64,000 nt of DNA from Paulownia fortunei (taxonomy: Eukaryota > Streptophyta > Magnoliopsida > Lamiales > Paulowniaceae). This document shows, piece after piece, positions 23,531 through 34,705 of the stretch. The DNA lies in assembly GCA_019321725.1 (NCBI GenBank), contig CM033114.1, positions 15,914,278 through 15,978,277 on the forward strand, given 5' to 3'. Position 1 is the stretch's first letter; each line of letters begins with the position of its first letter. The notes under the pieces are model-generated. The model did no database searches. It saw only the letters and a list, made by a program, of their open reading frames with translations, and had not been told where the DNA came from. A program made the position numbers and the translations under genes.

Positions 23531-25763
23531 TGTTAGAGTAGGATGCCCAACGCCCAAATTGGATTGGGTGTATTATACTCTTTTTCTTTTGTAAATACAA
23601 TCTTATTGGGAATCATATTAATAAAAATGCATTCTCTTTATCTTATGTCTTGCATCTTTTATTTCTGCACATTAGATAAAGTTCTTAGACCAAATTTAGC
23701 TACGGGGCATGGTCTTGCATATGATGTCGATCATGGAATATGCCTCTAAGGCTTTGGTCATAAATAAGTTTCAAGTCGAGAGCTTTTTGAGATGGGACAT
23801 CAAATAGCTCAGTAAAACTCGCACATATGATGTATGCTCGTGAGATGAGGACGTCACATTCGATTGGCATTAGCATAGAGACGCATATGCATGTATGTGG
23901 GTGCTTGTTAGGGAATAAGTACACCGAACTTGGCCCGCAAGAAATTCTTAGTTTGAGGCTTTGCCTGTCGAAATAAGAATTTTTGTGTTGCGATAGTACA
24001 TGACTAGTTCCCAGACTTGAGACACGATGGTAGCCTTGTGTGCATCCTGCAGTACTTTGATATATCTTCTGATTACTTAATAATCACAAAGAGGGTATGT
24101 TGGGTGTTGCACTTGTGTGCATGAAGGTTTGTTAGTAGCCAACATAGAATTCGACAGTTGTCTTTTTAAACAATGAAATCTCCTGTGTTTTCATCTTTCG
24201 TGACTTAAAGAGTTTGGCTAAAGTAGGATGAATAGTGATTCATCAAGAATCATTGGAACTTGAAATGGGATCACAGTTATTAAATCATTTAGGATTTTGA
24301 CTTATAATCCATACCCTAAATTCAATTGGGAGATTAGTTGTTGAAAAGATCATACGTGTATGATACTCATAATTGAAATACATTTACTCGGTATTTCACC
24401 TAAAATTAGTTTGCCATGATTACTGCTAGGTGTTTTCATGGATAGTGAGGTTTTTGGAAGTAAGGAGTTGATTCCAAGTGGATTAATTAATTAAAAATTA
24501 TTGTTATTCATAAGTTGCAAATATTGTAAGCCCACTACTAGTTTAGTAGTGAACTTAAGAGGATCACACATCTTTATGGAAAGTAACACTTCTAATTTTA
24601 GATTTTATCCAATGGTTGGAATACTAGTTAATTAATTAATTAAGGATTCTATTAATTTAATGGTTAAATTAAGTAATTGGATTATTTAATTGGACCTAAT
24701 TTGATTAAAAAACCCAATTGGAGTAAATTAAATTAATCAATTGGATTGATTAAATTACGATTGAATCAATTGGATTGATTTGAGAATTTTTGAGTCCAAC
24801 CCCAAAATTAATGTGGATCACTTAAGAAGACCACTAAAATATGAAGAATAAATTCAATAAATATGATTTATTTAATTAACATATTTATAGATAAAGAAAT
24901 ATAGTGATCAATTTTATGGGATAAAATCAGCCACTAGGATTTAATTTATATATAAATATAATTGTAGTATATATATGATATAGATCTATCTTAATATTAT
25001 TTGAAGAGTTCAAATTAATATCAACAATGTATGTAGATAATTTTGATAATTAATGTAGTCTCAAATTAGTCTACATACAATAGGAGAGAAAAAAAAGAAG
25101 AGTTCTTGAAAAATTTGGAATCTTTCAAAGATAAGACTTTAAATTAGTTCAAAATTGTCAAACTTTTCAAGAGTTGAAGAATAAGTAAATTTCCAATCCT
25201 ATATATGATGATGGACGAAAAATTACATCAAATAATTTCAAAAAATTAATTAAAAATTATTTTGTTTAAGTCTTCTATTTTTCTCTCAAAGAAAAGAAAT
25301 AGAAAAGAAAGAAAAAGAAAGCATTTTCTTGCAATCTTGATTTTCATGTTCTTTAAAAGAAAATTAGTTTCTTGTTATTCTCTTCATAATATAGTTTCAA
25401 GAACTTAAAGAATTAATCTTTATTGTTCTTGAAAATTTACTCCAGTTCTAGATTAGTAAACAATTAAAAGGATACTAGCGAATCCTTTTGATTGGTGTTA
25501 CTCTTCCTTATTGTAGACCTGGTAGAGGTGAAATATTTGGATCCCTGTGAGTTCTGATAGTCCAGGATAAGCAATTGATTGCTTCATTTTCCACAACAAT
25601 TTGAGTGCAAAGAAGGTATAATCTGAAAGTAATATTTATTTATATATTCAGTTGAATAAGTGCGATCATTAAAATCACTTCCGAATCAAAAGGTTTAAAT
25701 TTATGTTTGATAAAATTTTAATTTTCCGCTGCGTATACCTCTACAATTATAGCGAACCCAACA
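23531..25763 (+). repeat. 3' LTR of copia A, full length (2,233 bp)
   Basis: It starts TGTTAGAGTAGGATGCCCA and ends ATTATAGCGAACCCAACA. It is the best reference copy of this LTR. It holds an AT-rich block (24480-25000) full of attaatt, ccaattgg and ggacctaat palindromes that is deleted from the 5' LTR. Confidence 0.93.
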
Positions 25764-26900
25764 TGATTACCTCTGGCATATTGATGAATGATTTATATTC
25801 TATTACTCCTTATAACTCCTTTTTCTATGTTCAACAAAGTAGAAGGAAATCAGATAATCATAGTTCCTAGCTCTTATGGCATGCTTGATCTTTTAAAAGA
25901 GCAAGGAATGACAACATGTGAGCCATGTGTTAAAGGGAAAATTACCAAATCACCATTTATTGAACAAGTTGAGCAAGCTAAAAATTTATTGAATGTGATC
26001 CATTTTGATATATATGGGCCACTAAGTGTTAGATCTCGTGGGAACTATCATCACTTCATAACCTTTACCAATGACTTTTCTAGGTATGGTTATGTTTACC
26101 ATTTGAGGTACAAATCCAAAGCCTTTACAAAGTTCAAGGAATTCAGATGCGAGGTGGAGAAATAGACTACGCTAAGTATCAAGGCTCTTCAATCAAATTA
26201 AGGAGGTGAATACTTGAGCATATAGCTTTTTGATTATGTAAAAGAGAATGTGATTCTCTATCAGTGGACGCCTCCTACTACTTCTCAACTCAACAAAGTT
26301 ATGGAGTGTAGGAATCAAACCCTGTTAGACATGGTTCGATCGATGATGAGTTTTCACTGGACTTTCTCTTTCATTCGCGGACTATGCTCTAAAAATGGTG
26401 GCATATCAATTAATAGAGTGCCATCAAATTCAGTACCTAAAATGCCATATGAGATATGGTGTGGGAAACCACCTCATACAAATACCTTAGGGTATATGGT
26501 GTGCTGCTTATGTGAAGTAACAAGTAGAAAATAAATTGGATATGAGATCCAGTTTATATAAGTTCGTGGAGTATCCAAAGGAATCCATTGGATACTATTT
26601 CTATGACTCCTCAAAACAAAAGGTGTTTATTTTGAAGGGTGCCACCTTCTTAGAGGATTAGTTTCTATTGGGCTAAAGTGGCAAGGTCATGAAGAAATTC
26701 AAGAACCACATAACCTCCCAATAGATGCAGTAATGAGCCAACAAGCTAAGGTCGGGCCTTTAGACACACAACCTCCTAGATCCTAAAGGATCTTAATTCC
26801 ATCTAAGAGGTATGACTTTTTGTTAGAGAACAACAAGAAGAATCTCTCCTTGGATAGTGATCCAAGGACTTATGGAGAGACAATATCTGAATCGACTCGG
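25764..26900 (+). pseudogene. Copia B integrase, degraded
   Basis: The B polyprotein resumes after element A. The frame 25788-26165 shows CEPCVKGKITKSPF, IHFDIYGPLSVRSRGNYHHF, ITFTNDFSRYGYVYHL; the first catalytic aspartate survives, while a neighbouring one is Asn. The upstream HHCC histidines are lost to a deletion. The C-terminal part (26250-26534) reads MECRNQTLLDMVRSMMS and NRVPSNSVPKMPYEIWCGK. The tail to 26900 is a frameshifted linker. The protein is inactive. Confidence 0.85.
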
Positions 26901-28325
26901 GAAGTTGGCAAGACATCATACAATCTGAGATGGGCCCCAACAATGTATGGACATTGGTTGACCTACCAAACAAAATAGTAAACAGAGAGATAGTGACCTA
27001 CAAAGGACAACTGGTCACAAAAGGTTATACTCCGAAGTAATGAATTGATTATGAGAATTTTTTTTGCCAATAGCAGTGCTTAAATCCATTCGAATAATGT
27101 TGGCCATATAAATGTATTATGACTACAAGATATGGCAAATGGATGCAAAGGCTGCTTTCTTTAATAAAAACAAGAAGAAAGAGATTTATATGAGGTAGCT
27201 AGAAGGCTTCATATCCAGAGGGAGTGAGCAAAAGATTTGTAAGCTCCAAAGATCCATTTATAGAGCAGGCTTCCCAAAGTTAGAACATCTAATTTGATGA
27301 GGCAATCAAATCATTTGATTTCCATAAGAACCCAGATGAACTTTGTGTTTACAAGAAGGTTAGTGGGAGCACAGTGACATTTATTGTGTTGTATATTAAT
27401 GACATCCTACTTATTGGAAAAGATCTAGGGTTGTTGCAATCAACTAAGACTTAGTTATCTAATCAGTTCTCCATGAAGGATTTGGGAGAAGCATTCTTTA
27501 TTCTTGGAATAAAGATCTATAGAGATAGGTCTAGAAGGATGATCAGATTATCCCAATCCACGTACATAGATAAAATGCTAAAGAGGTTTGGCATAGAGAA
27601 GTCCAAAAGAGGATTATTGCTAATAAGTCATGGTATTTCTCTCTCAAGGGCTTTATTTTTTAAGACTCCTGAGGAGAGGGAAAAGATGACCTCATACCTT
27701 ATCCATCTACCATTAGGAGCATAATGTATGGTATACTATATACGAAGCCTAATGTCCCATATGCTCCGTAAAGATAATCCTCAAGTACTTGAGAAAAACT
27801 AAGGATATTTTTCTTATATACACCCTCTGGAGAACTAAAATTTGAAGGTTATACTAATTCTAGTTTTTATTCTAATATAGACAACCCAAAATCCATGTTT
27901 GGATACATATTAACCATAAATAGTGGTACAGTAAACTGGAATAGTTCCAAGCAGGAGATGATCGTGGATTCTACCACCAAAATTGAATACGTTAATGCAT
28001 GTGATGTATTAAAGGAAGCTGTTTGGATGAGGAACTTCATCCAAGAGTTGGGTATAGTTCAATTCATTATTGATCCTATATTGATATAATGTGATAACAA
28101 CGGAGCTATTGCGCAAGCAAAAAAACTAAGAACTTATTAAAGATCCAAGCACATTATGAGGCGATACCACCTGATTAGAGAGATCAATGGTAGGGGCGAT
28201 GTTGTAGTAAATAGAGTCGCTTCGACAAAAAATGTAGCAGACCAACTGACCAAACCCCTAGTGTAGAATGTATTGTATGGACATTTTGAAAAGATGGGCC
28301 TAAAGTACATGCACAATTGGTACTA
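26901..28325 (+). pseudogene. Copia B reverse transcriptase and RNase H, degraded
   Basis: The N-terminal reverse transcriptase blocks are frameshifted (QLVTKGYTPK, KAAFFNKN). The active site near 27390-27410 reads VLYINDILLIG, so the first aspartate of YVDD has become asparagine. The frame 27473-27724 keeps MKDLGEAFFILGIKIYRDRS, RMIRLSQSTYIDKMLKRFG, the piece missing from copia A. RNase H blocks follow: GTVNWNSSKQEMIVDSTTKI (27920-27990), AVWMRNFIQELGI, CDNNGAIAQAKK and ADQLTKPLV, ending KMGLKYMHNWY near 28323. Confidence 0.87.
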
Positions 28326-28340
28326 GGGCAAGTGGAATAT

Positions 28341-30278
28341 TATTAGAGTAGTATCGGCGTACCAATTAGATTACGTGTCTATTATACACTTGTATGTAAA
28401 AATAATATTTTTCATATTATATTAAGAAAATAAGCAAATTTTTTTTATCTTTAATTGCATATTGTAATTAGATAGAGTCACAAGACCAAACTTAGCTATA
28501 AGGTATGGTCGTATATTTGATGGTGATAAAAGAATACTCCTCTAAGATTTTGGTCTTAAATTAGTTCTGAGTCGAGGGCTTTTTTAGATGGGACATCGAA
28601 TAGTCCAATAGACTCATGCATATGATGCATGCTCGCATGAAGAGGATGTCTTACTCTATGGACATTGACGTAGTGGCACTAGTGCATGTATGCAGGTGCT
28701 TGTTAGAAAACAAGTACACTGAATAGGCCCACTGTAAATTATTAATTGAAAATATTATTTGTCAAAATAAGAATTTCCATGTTACAATATTACATAATTA
28801 GTCATTAGACTTGAGGCACTATTGCAGCTTTGTACATGTCGTGCTCTATTTTGATGTGTCTTCTAATTGCCTGATAATCACACAGGAGGTATGTTGGATA
28901 TTGCATTGATATATTGAGGTTAATGAGTAGCCAAAAAAGGATCTGTTACTTATTTAGCAGAACAAGTGAATCTCCTATGTTTTTATAGTTTATGACTCAA
29001 AAGTTCTTAGCCAATACGGGATGAATGTTAGATGGGGTTTGAAATGGAATCATAGTTATTGGGCAATTAAAGTTTCGATTATTAATCTATGCACTACACT
29101 CAATTGGGAGATTAGATGATGGAAGGACCTTATATGTATAGTACTCGTAATTGAAATAGGTTCACTCGCTAATTCACCTAAGACTAGGTAGTCATGATAT
29201 ATTTACTAGGTGTTTCCCATGACCTGTGATGCTCTTGAAATTAAAGAATTAATTTCAAGTGAATTAATTATTAAATTAATTAATCAGAATAATTATAATT
29301 CATAAGTTGCAAATATTGCAAGCCCACTACTAACTTAGTTGCAAACCTAAAGGATCACACACAATTTTAGATGGAACATTTTTAACTTACGAATTGATCA
29401 AGAAGTTGGATCCAATTAATTAATGGAGATTAATTAATTAGGACTTAAATTAATTCAATAAATTGAATTAATTATTCAACTAAATAATTAAATTATTTAA
29501 TTGGACCTAATAAGATTAGAAAGTCTAATTGGAGGAAACAATTATTTGATTGGATCAAATTGATTGTGTAGATCATAAATTATTTTAATTATTGAATTAA
29601 TTTTCCAATTAAGTTATATCAATATTCAACTGGGCATGGTTTGATTAGGTGGGCTAGATGCAATTAATTAATTAAGTTTTGGATAAAATAATTCATTGAA
29701 TTAATTATGAAATTTATTTTTAAGTCCAAGTCTAAACATGTGGGTTGGTTGGAAAAGGATGAAAACTTAAGAATTCGATATTCTTGAAATTCTCCAAATA
29801 TCTTTGTAAGATAAAAGAGATAGAGTTGAAATTTTTTCGAGAGATTTGGAATAAATTAAAAATCTGCAACTAACAAAAGGAGACCAAAAATACTAAGAGT
29901 GGGACTCTTGAAATTTTTGAACCCCATTATAAATAACAAAGGGCCAAAAATTAGAGGAGTTAGTAAAAGAATCTGGACTGGTAGCGAAGTTCGGATTTCC
30001 TGTTCCTGCTCAACATTTGGACTACTTTAGAGATGAGACACTTGGATCTTAGTGAACTGAAATTTAGAAAGGAGCTAGCAATCAATTACTTCAAACACTA
30101 CTACAACCAGAGTGCTTAAAGGTATAAATTCAAACTTTAATTTGTTTATATAACCATTAAAAATTGTGAGATCGTTAAAATCGCATCGAATTTGGGTACT
30201 ACTGTAATTGTTATGGCATGTTTATTTTAAGATTTTATTTTTTCACTGCGCATACCCCGAGATCATACCAACCCAATA
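28341..30278 (+). repeat. 3' LTR of copia B
   Basis: It starts TATTAGAGTAGTATCGG after a purine-rich tract (gcaagtggaata) and ends 'ccaacccaata'. It is 1,938 bp. The terminal TG and CA are mutated to TA and TA. It directly abuts a minus-strand LTR fragment at 30279. Confidence 0.85.
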
Positions 30279-31057
30279 GAAAACACGTAGCAAGTGTATC
30301 ATTACTACCTAGTTTTAGGTGAAATAGAGAGTAAACTTATTTCAAAAATGAGTACCAATACATGTAAGGTCCTTCCGTCATCAAATCTTCTGATTAAGTC
30401 TGGGGTATGGATTATAAGTCAAAACACTAAATGACTCAATAATTATGATTCCATTTCAAGTTGCAATGAATCATGATGAATCGTTAAAAAATATCATCTA
30501 ACATTCATCCTGCTTTGGCCGAAGACTTCTAAATCATAAACTATGAAAACGTAGGAGATTCACATATTTTACTACACATGTGATGAATAATTTGTTGATC
30601 ACTCATTAACCTCCATGCATGCCGATGTAATATCGAATGTATCTTCTTTATAATTGTCATATAATCAGAAGATACATCAAGATAAAACATGATGTGCACA
30701 AGGCTACCATGGTGCCTCAAGTATAAGTACTAGTTATGTACTATTGTAATATGAAAATTCTTACTTTGACAGACAATATCTCAAACTAAGAATTTCCAAC
30801 AAGCTTATTCAGGATACTTGTTCTCTAATAAGCACCCGTATACATGCACTAGCATCACCACGCAGATGCCTATGAGTGAAACATCTATCTTATGTGAGCA
30901 TACATCACATGCGTGAGTTTTATTTGGCTATTCGATATCCCATCTCAAAAAGCCTCCAACCTAGAATTGATTTGTTACCAAAGTCTTAGAGACATATTCA
31001 ATGATTGACATCATATGTATGACCATGCCTCATACCTAAGTTTGGTTTACTCTAACA
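30279..31057 (-). repeat. Part of the 3' LTR of copia C
   Basis: This is the reverse complement of the U3 side of the copia LTR, beginning inside the LTR (ggaaaacac text) and ending 'tactctaaca' at 31057, next to a reversed polypurine tract. The missing R-U5 side should lie left of element B, outside the window. About 150 bp near the U3 terminus is deleted. Confidence 0.8.
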
Positions 31058-32590
31058 ATCTCCCACTTGCTCTAGTTTCAATTACCCATGTACTTTAGGC
31101 CTATCTTCTCAATATGTCCATCGAATACCTTCAACGTAGGGGTTTGTTCAGTGGGTCTGCTATTTTTTCTTCTGAAGTGACTCTTTCTACTATGATGTTG
31201 CCTCTACCAATGCTTTCTTTGATCATGTGGTATCACCTCATAATATGCTTTAATCTTTGATGAGATCTTATTTCTTTTGCTTCTGCAATAACTTTATTGT
31301 TATCACAATATATCAATAAGGGATCAACAATAGATGGAACTACATCCAACCCTTAGATGAAGTTCCTCATCCAATCAACTTTCTTTGTTGCATCAGATGT
31401 AGCAATATATTCAGCCTTAGTGGTGAAATCCATGGTCATCTCTTACATGAAACTCTTCTATCTAACCACACCACTATTTAGGGTGAATACATATCTGGGC
31501 ATCAACTTTAAGTTATCTATATCGGACTAAAAACTAGAATCAGTATAAGCTTCTAGTTTCAGTTCTTTAGGGCCGTATACAAGAAATATATCCTTAGTCC
31601 CCAAGTACTTAAGGATCATTTTCACATATTTCTAATGCTCCTCTCCTAAATTAGATTGATATCTGCTTGTGATACTCAGAGCATGTGCGTGACCAGGTGT
31701 CGTACATAGCACAACATACATTATGCTTCTAATAGTGGATGCAAAAGGTATGCAAGTCATTCTTTCTCTCTCATCAGGAGTCTTTAGAGACATGGACTAT
31801 GAGAGAGAGATGCCAAAACTCCTTGGCAAGAATTCTCTTTGGATTCCTCCATGTTAAACCTCATTAGCATTTTATCTATGTACGTGGAGTGAGATAGTCT
31901 AATCATCCTTCTAGATCTATAGATTTTTATTCCTAGAATAAAAGATGTATCTCCTAAATCCTTTATTGAGAACTAGTTAAAAAACCAAGTTTTAGTTGAT
32001 TGTAGCATTCCCACATCATTCCCAAGAGTAAGATGTCGTCAATGTATAGCACAATGAATGTTACTGCACTTCTACTAACCATCTTGTAGACACAAGGTTC
32101 ATCTAATTTTATGAAAATACAATAATTTCATTATCTCATTAAATTGGATGTTCTAGCTTTAGGAAGCCTGCTTAAGTCCATAAATGAATCTCTAAAACTT
32201 GAAAACCTTTCGTTCGATCTCTCTGGATATGAAGCCTTGAAATTGCCTTATAAAGATCTCTTCCTTAATATATGTATTAAGGAAAGCGGTCTTCATATCC
32301 ATTTGCCTTATATCATAGTCATAATATGCAAATATGGCTAGTAGAATATAAATAGATTTTAGCATTGCTACTGGCGAGAAGGTTTCCTCATAATGAATTT
32401 CTTGCTTCTTAGTATAACCTTTCCCAACCAGTCGTACTTTATAGGTTACCACATCTCTATTTACTCAAATGGGAACTATTCCTTATGGTGGGTCCATCAA
32501 GGTCTATACCTTGTTGGAGTACACATAGTCTATCTTAGATTACATGGCATCTTGCCAACTTCTCGAGTCGATATCAAACAGTTCGAGTAA
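31058..32590 (-). pseudogene. Copia C RNase H and reverse transcriptase, degraded
   Basis: On the minus strand this is the 3' part of copia pol. It starts left with a reversed polypurine tract (ctcccacttgc) and RNase H text such as the complement of TTKAEYIAT (31385-31415) and CDNNKVIAEAKEIRSHQ (31250-31310). The frame 32192-32452 shows reverse transcriptase blocks VRLVGKGYTKKQEIHYEETF, MDMKTAFLNTYIKEEIF. The YVDD region (32035-32060) reads through as VLYIDDILLL. Upstream parts of pol and gag are missing where sequence switches to element D near 32590. Confidence 0.85.
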
Positions 32591-33839
32591 TATCCAATGC
32601 AACAATTAGATTGAGCATCTTTAATATTCTTGTATTTTTAAAATATTAATTTTTAAATTTTTAAAAAGGGGTTTTTATTGAAAAATCGAGATTTAATCCT
32701 AATTCATAAAATTATATTTTAATTGGATGGTAAATTTACACACTTTAATAAATTTATATGATATATTTATTAGTATGTATGGGATGATCATGGAGCCTTT
32801 TGGACCAATGTGATTAGATTTATTTATCTTTGAGATTTTGAAATGAGGCCTACAAGTCTCTTGTTCTTTCTTTGTGTGTGCTTTACATTTTTGAAATGAG
32901 AGTATAATAGGTGAGGATTTTCTTTTTGTTTTTGGTGGAGAAGAAAAAGACCAAGACAAAGAATAAGGAGAAGTTCCATGAATGTATGGAATATATTCAT
33001 GTAATAGAAATTAGTTTTTAATTCCATTTTATTACCCTTAGATTGACCTACATCCGTTTTTGGTTTAAATAGATTGCATAGGATTGACCCATGATCATCT
33101 GAATTATATATGTATTAGATACATGCGTAGGGTTTATTTAATATTTTCAAATAATATGCTTGTCGTAAATTGAATACAAACACATTAAATAAACTAAGAT
33201 TTAAATTGATGAGGTCTTGGTTAAAATAAAATCCCACTTGAATTAAAAATCAAGGAATTTTTAAATTTTGATTTTAAACAAATATGGATTAAATTAGGTT
33301 GGACCCAATAATCCATGCCTACCATCAAAAGTAGTTGACATGATGATGTTACCTTACTTTGTCATTGGCCATGAGTTGTAGCATAACTCAATAATGGAAA
33401 GTTGTGATCTCTACTAAGTATGGTGATGCCCATAGGATGGACTCGTTTCTACGTTGGCCATGAGTCATGGAATGTTTTCATGCTTCATCAACACAGAGGT
33501 TTGATGGGTCTTGCTTGACACTTAGTACTATATAGGCTCATAAGATTAGGGTATATGAGAAGAGGTGAGGTAAAAATATCTTGAGGGTTGCATGGAGATG
33601 CAATCATTAAAAGTTAACTACCTTTTAATATATTTTATGGGCTCATAAAATTAGGATATAAGACATATTTACTGTTCCTCAAGCCCACTAAGAAATAAGA
33701 TTTCTGAATTGACGTTAGGGGTGATAGAATTAGAATAAATTATGGGAGATATTTATTACTAAAGACCTTGTTATAAATGAATATGTTTTGAAAGGATGCT
33801 AATTTTCTACCTCGTTTAAAATTTTTAAATTATCTATAA
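32591..33839 (+). other. Untranslated leader of copia D
   Basis: It matches the leaders of A and B. It carries the paired motif ccatgagttgtag (33369-33381) and ccatgagtcatgg (33458-33470), again exactly 89 bp apart, with the hairpin gtatggtgatgc (33418-33429) between. Minus-strand open frames here (32699-32959, 32824-33027) are not genes. Confidence 0.75.
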
Positions 33840-34205
33840 ATGGCTAAAAAACCACTTGCATCAATTCTGGAATCTAATTAATTAACTGATTCTAATTATG
33901 TCGATTGGTTGAGAAAACTTTGGATTGATCTACAATCTAAAAAGAGGGATTACATACTTGATGTGGTTCTGCCGCCGGCCACCACTGAGGAGGAGGAGCT
34001 TATGGATTATCACAAGTTGGTTGATGATGATCAGCAAGCAATGTCTAATGAGTTGTAGAGGCAACATGAGGTAAGATATCAAATCTCGAAAGTGCTTGCA
34101 AGGCAACATTTATGTTCACCTATAAGAGTTGTATGGTGAACATACTAGGTAGGTAAGATATTATATCTCGAAAAGCTTTTTAGGACCCATATGATGGAGC
34201 TCTTT
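33840..34205 (+). pseudogene. Copia D gag, N-terminal fragment
   Basis: The ATG at 33840 opens MAKKPLASILESN, then TAA, LTDSNYVDWLRKLWIDLQSK, DYILDVVLPPATTEEEELMD and YHKLVDDDQQAMSNEL before further stops. These match gag of A (KNPLATILEQNKLTGPN) and fill the 60-bp gap of B. The text breaks off near 34205 at the foreign insert. Confidence 0.85.
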
Positions 34206-34598
34206 TGTAACACCCCTTAACCTAAATGCAGAATCTAAATAAGCTTATACAATTAAGTCAAAAAGTGTTAACTTTTCATCAATACTAGAGTTATGGTTTT
34301 AATAAAAGTTCCAATTTTCGGCTATAAGAGAAAGAACTTGAATTCATTTGTTGTTTCATTTTGTTGAAAACACACCATATATATAAATCAAAACTGAGTA
34401 CATCTATTTACAAAACCATAACAAAGCAGCTTATTTAAAAATAAAACAGAGTTTTCAAAATAAACTACAAAATAACTCGAAGCATGGCATATAAATAAAT
34501 CTTTGTCCAGCCGCTCTAGAGACTCAGTCAACCTCTAAACCTGTACATTTCCACCTGCATCACATGAATCTAATGAGCTAAAGGCATAGTAAGGAGAA
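34206..34598. mobile_element. Tekay/Del-like LTR fragment replacing the centre of copia D
   Basis: It begins TGTAACACCCC, the typical start of LTRs of Tekay/Del gypsy chromoviruses. It contains 'aatgagctaaaggcatagtaagg', resembling the 'aatgagt..aactcagtaag' stretch common in those LTRs. No second end, primer-binding site or duplication is visible, so this is a fragment. The family assignment rests on the terminal sequence and is moderate. Confidence 0.5.
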
Positions 34599-34705
34599 AT
34601 AGCAGACCCACTCACCAAACGCTTAGCGTAGAAGGTATTCGACGGACATCTTAAGAAAATGGGCTTAAGGTATATGGGGAATTGGCACTATGACAAGGAG
34701 GAGAT
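34599..34705 (+). pseudogene. C-terminus of copia D RNase H and polypurine tract
   Basis: Reads ADPLTKRLA, VEGIRRTS-like text and KMGLRYMGNWHYDKEEI, matching the RNase H ends at 23513 and 28323. The purine-rich acaaggaggagat precedes the LTR. Confidence 0.8.

Larger units (their letters stand above)
7842..25763 (+). mobile_element. Copia element A, nearly complete, with gypsy E nested in its 5' LTR
   Basis: This is the best-preserved copia copy. It has a split 5' LTR (7842-9250 and 17981-18289), a tRNA-iMet primer-binding site, a 1.5-kb leader, gag, protease, integrase, reverse transcriptase, RNase H in copia order, a polypurine tract and a full 3' LTR (23531-25763). The flanks tgata (7837-7841) and tgatt (25764-25768) give a one-mismatch 5-bp target duplication. 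It lies inside copia B between protease and integrase. Integrase preceding reverse transcriptase identifies Ty1/copia. Stops and a deletion of about 180 bp near 22885 leave it unable to move by itself. Confidence 0.92.
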
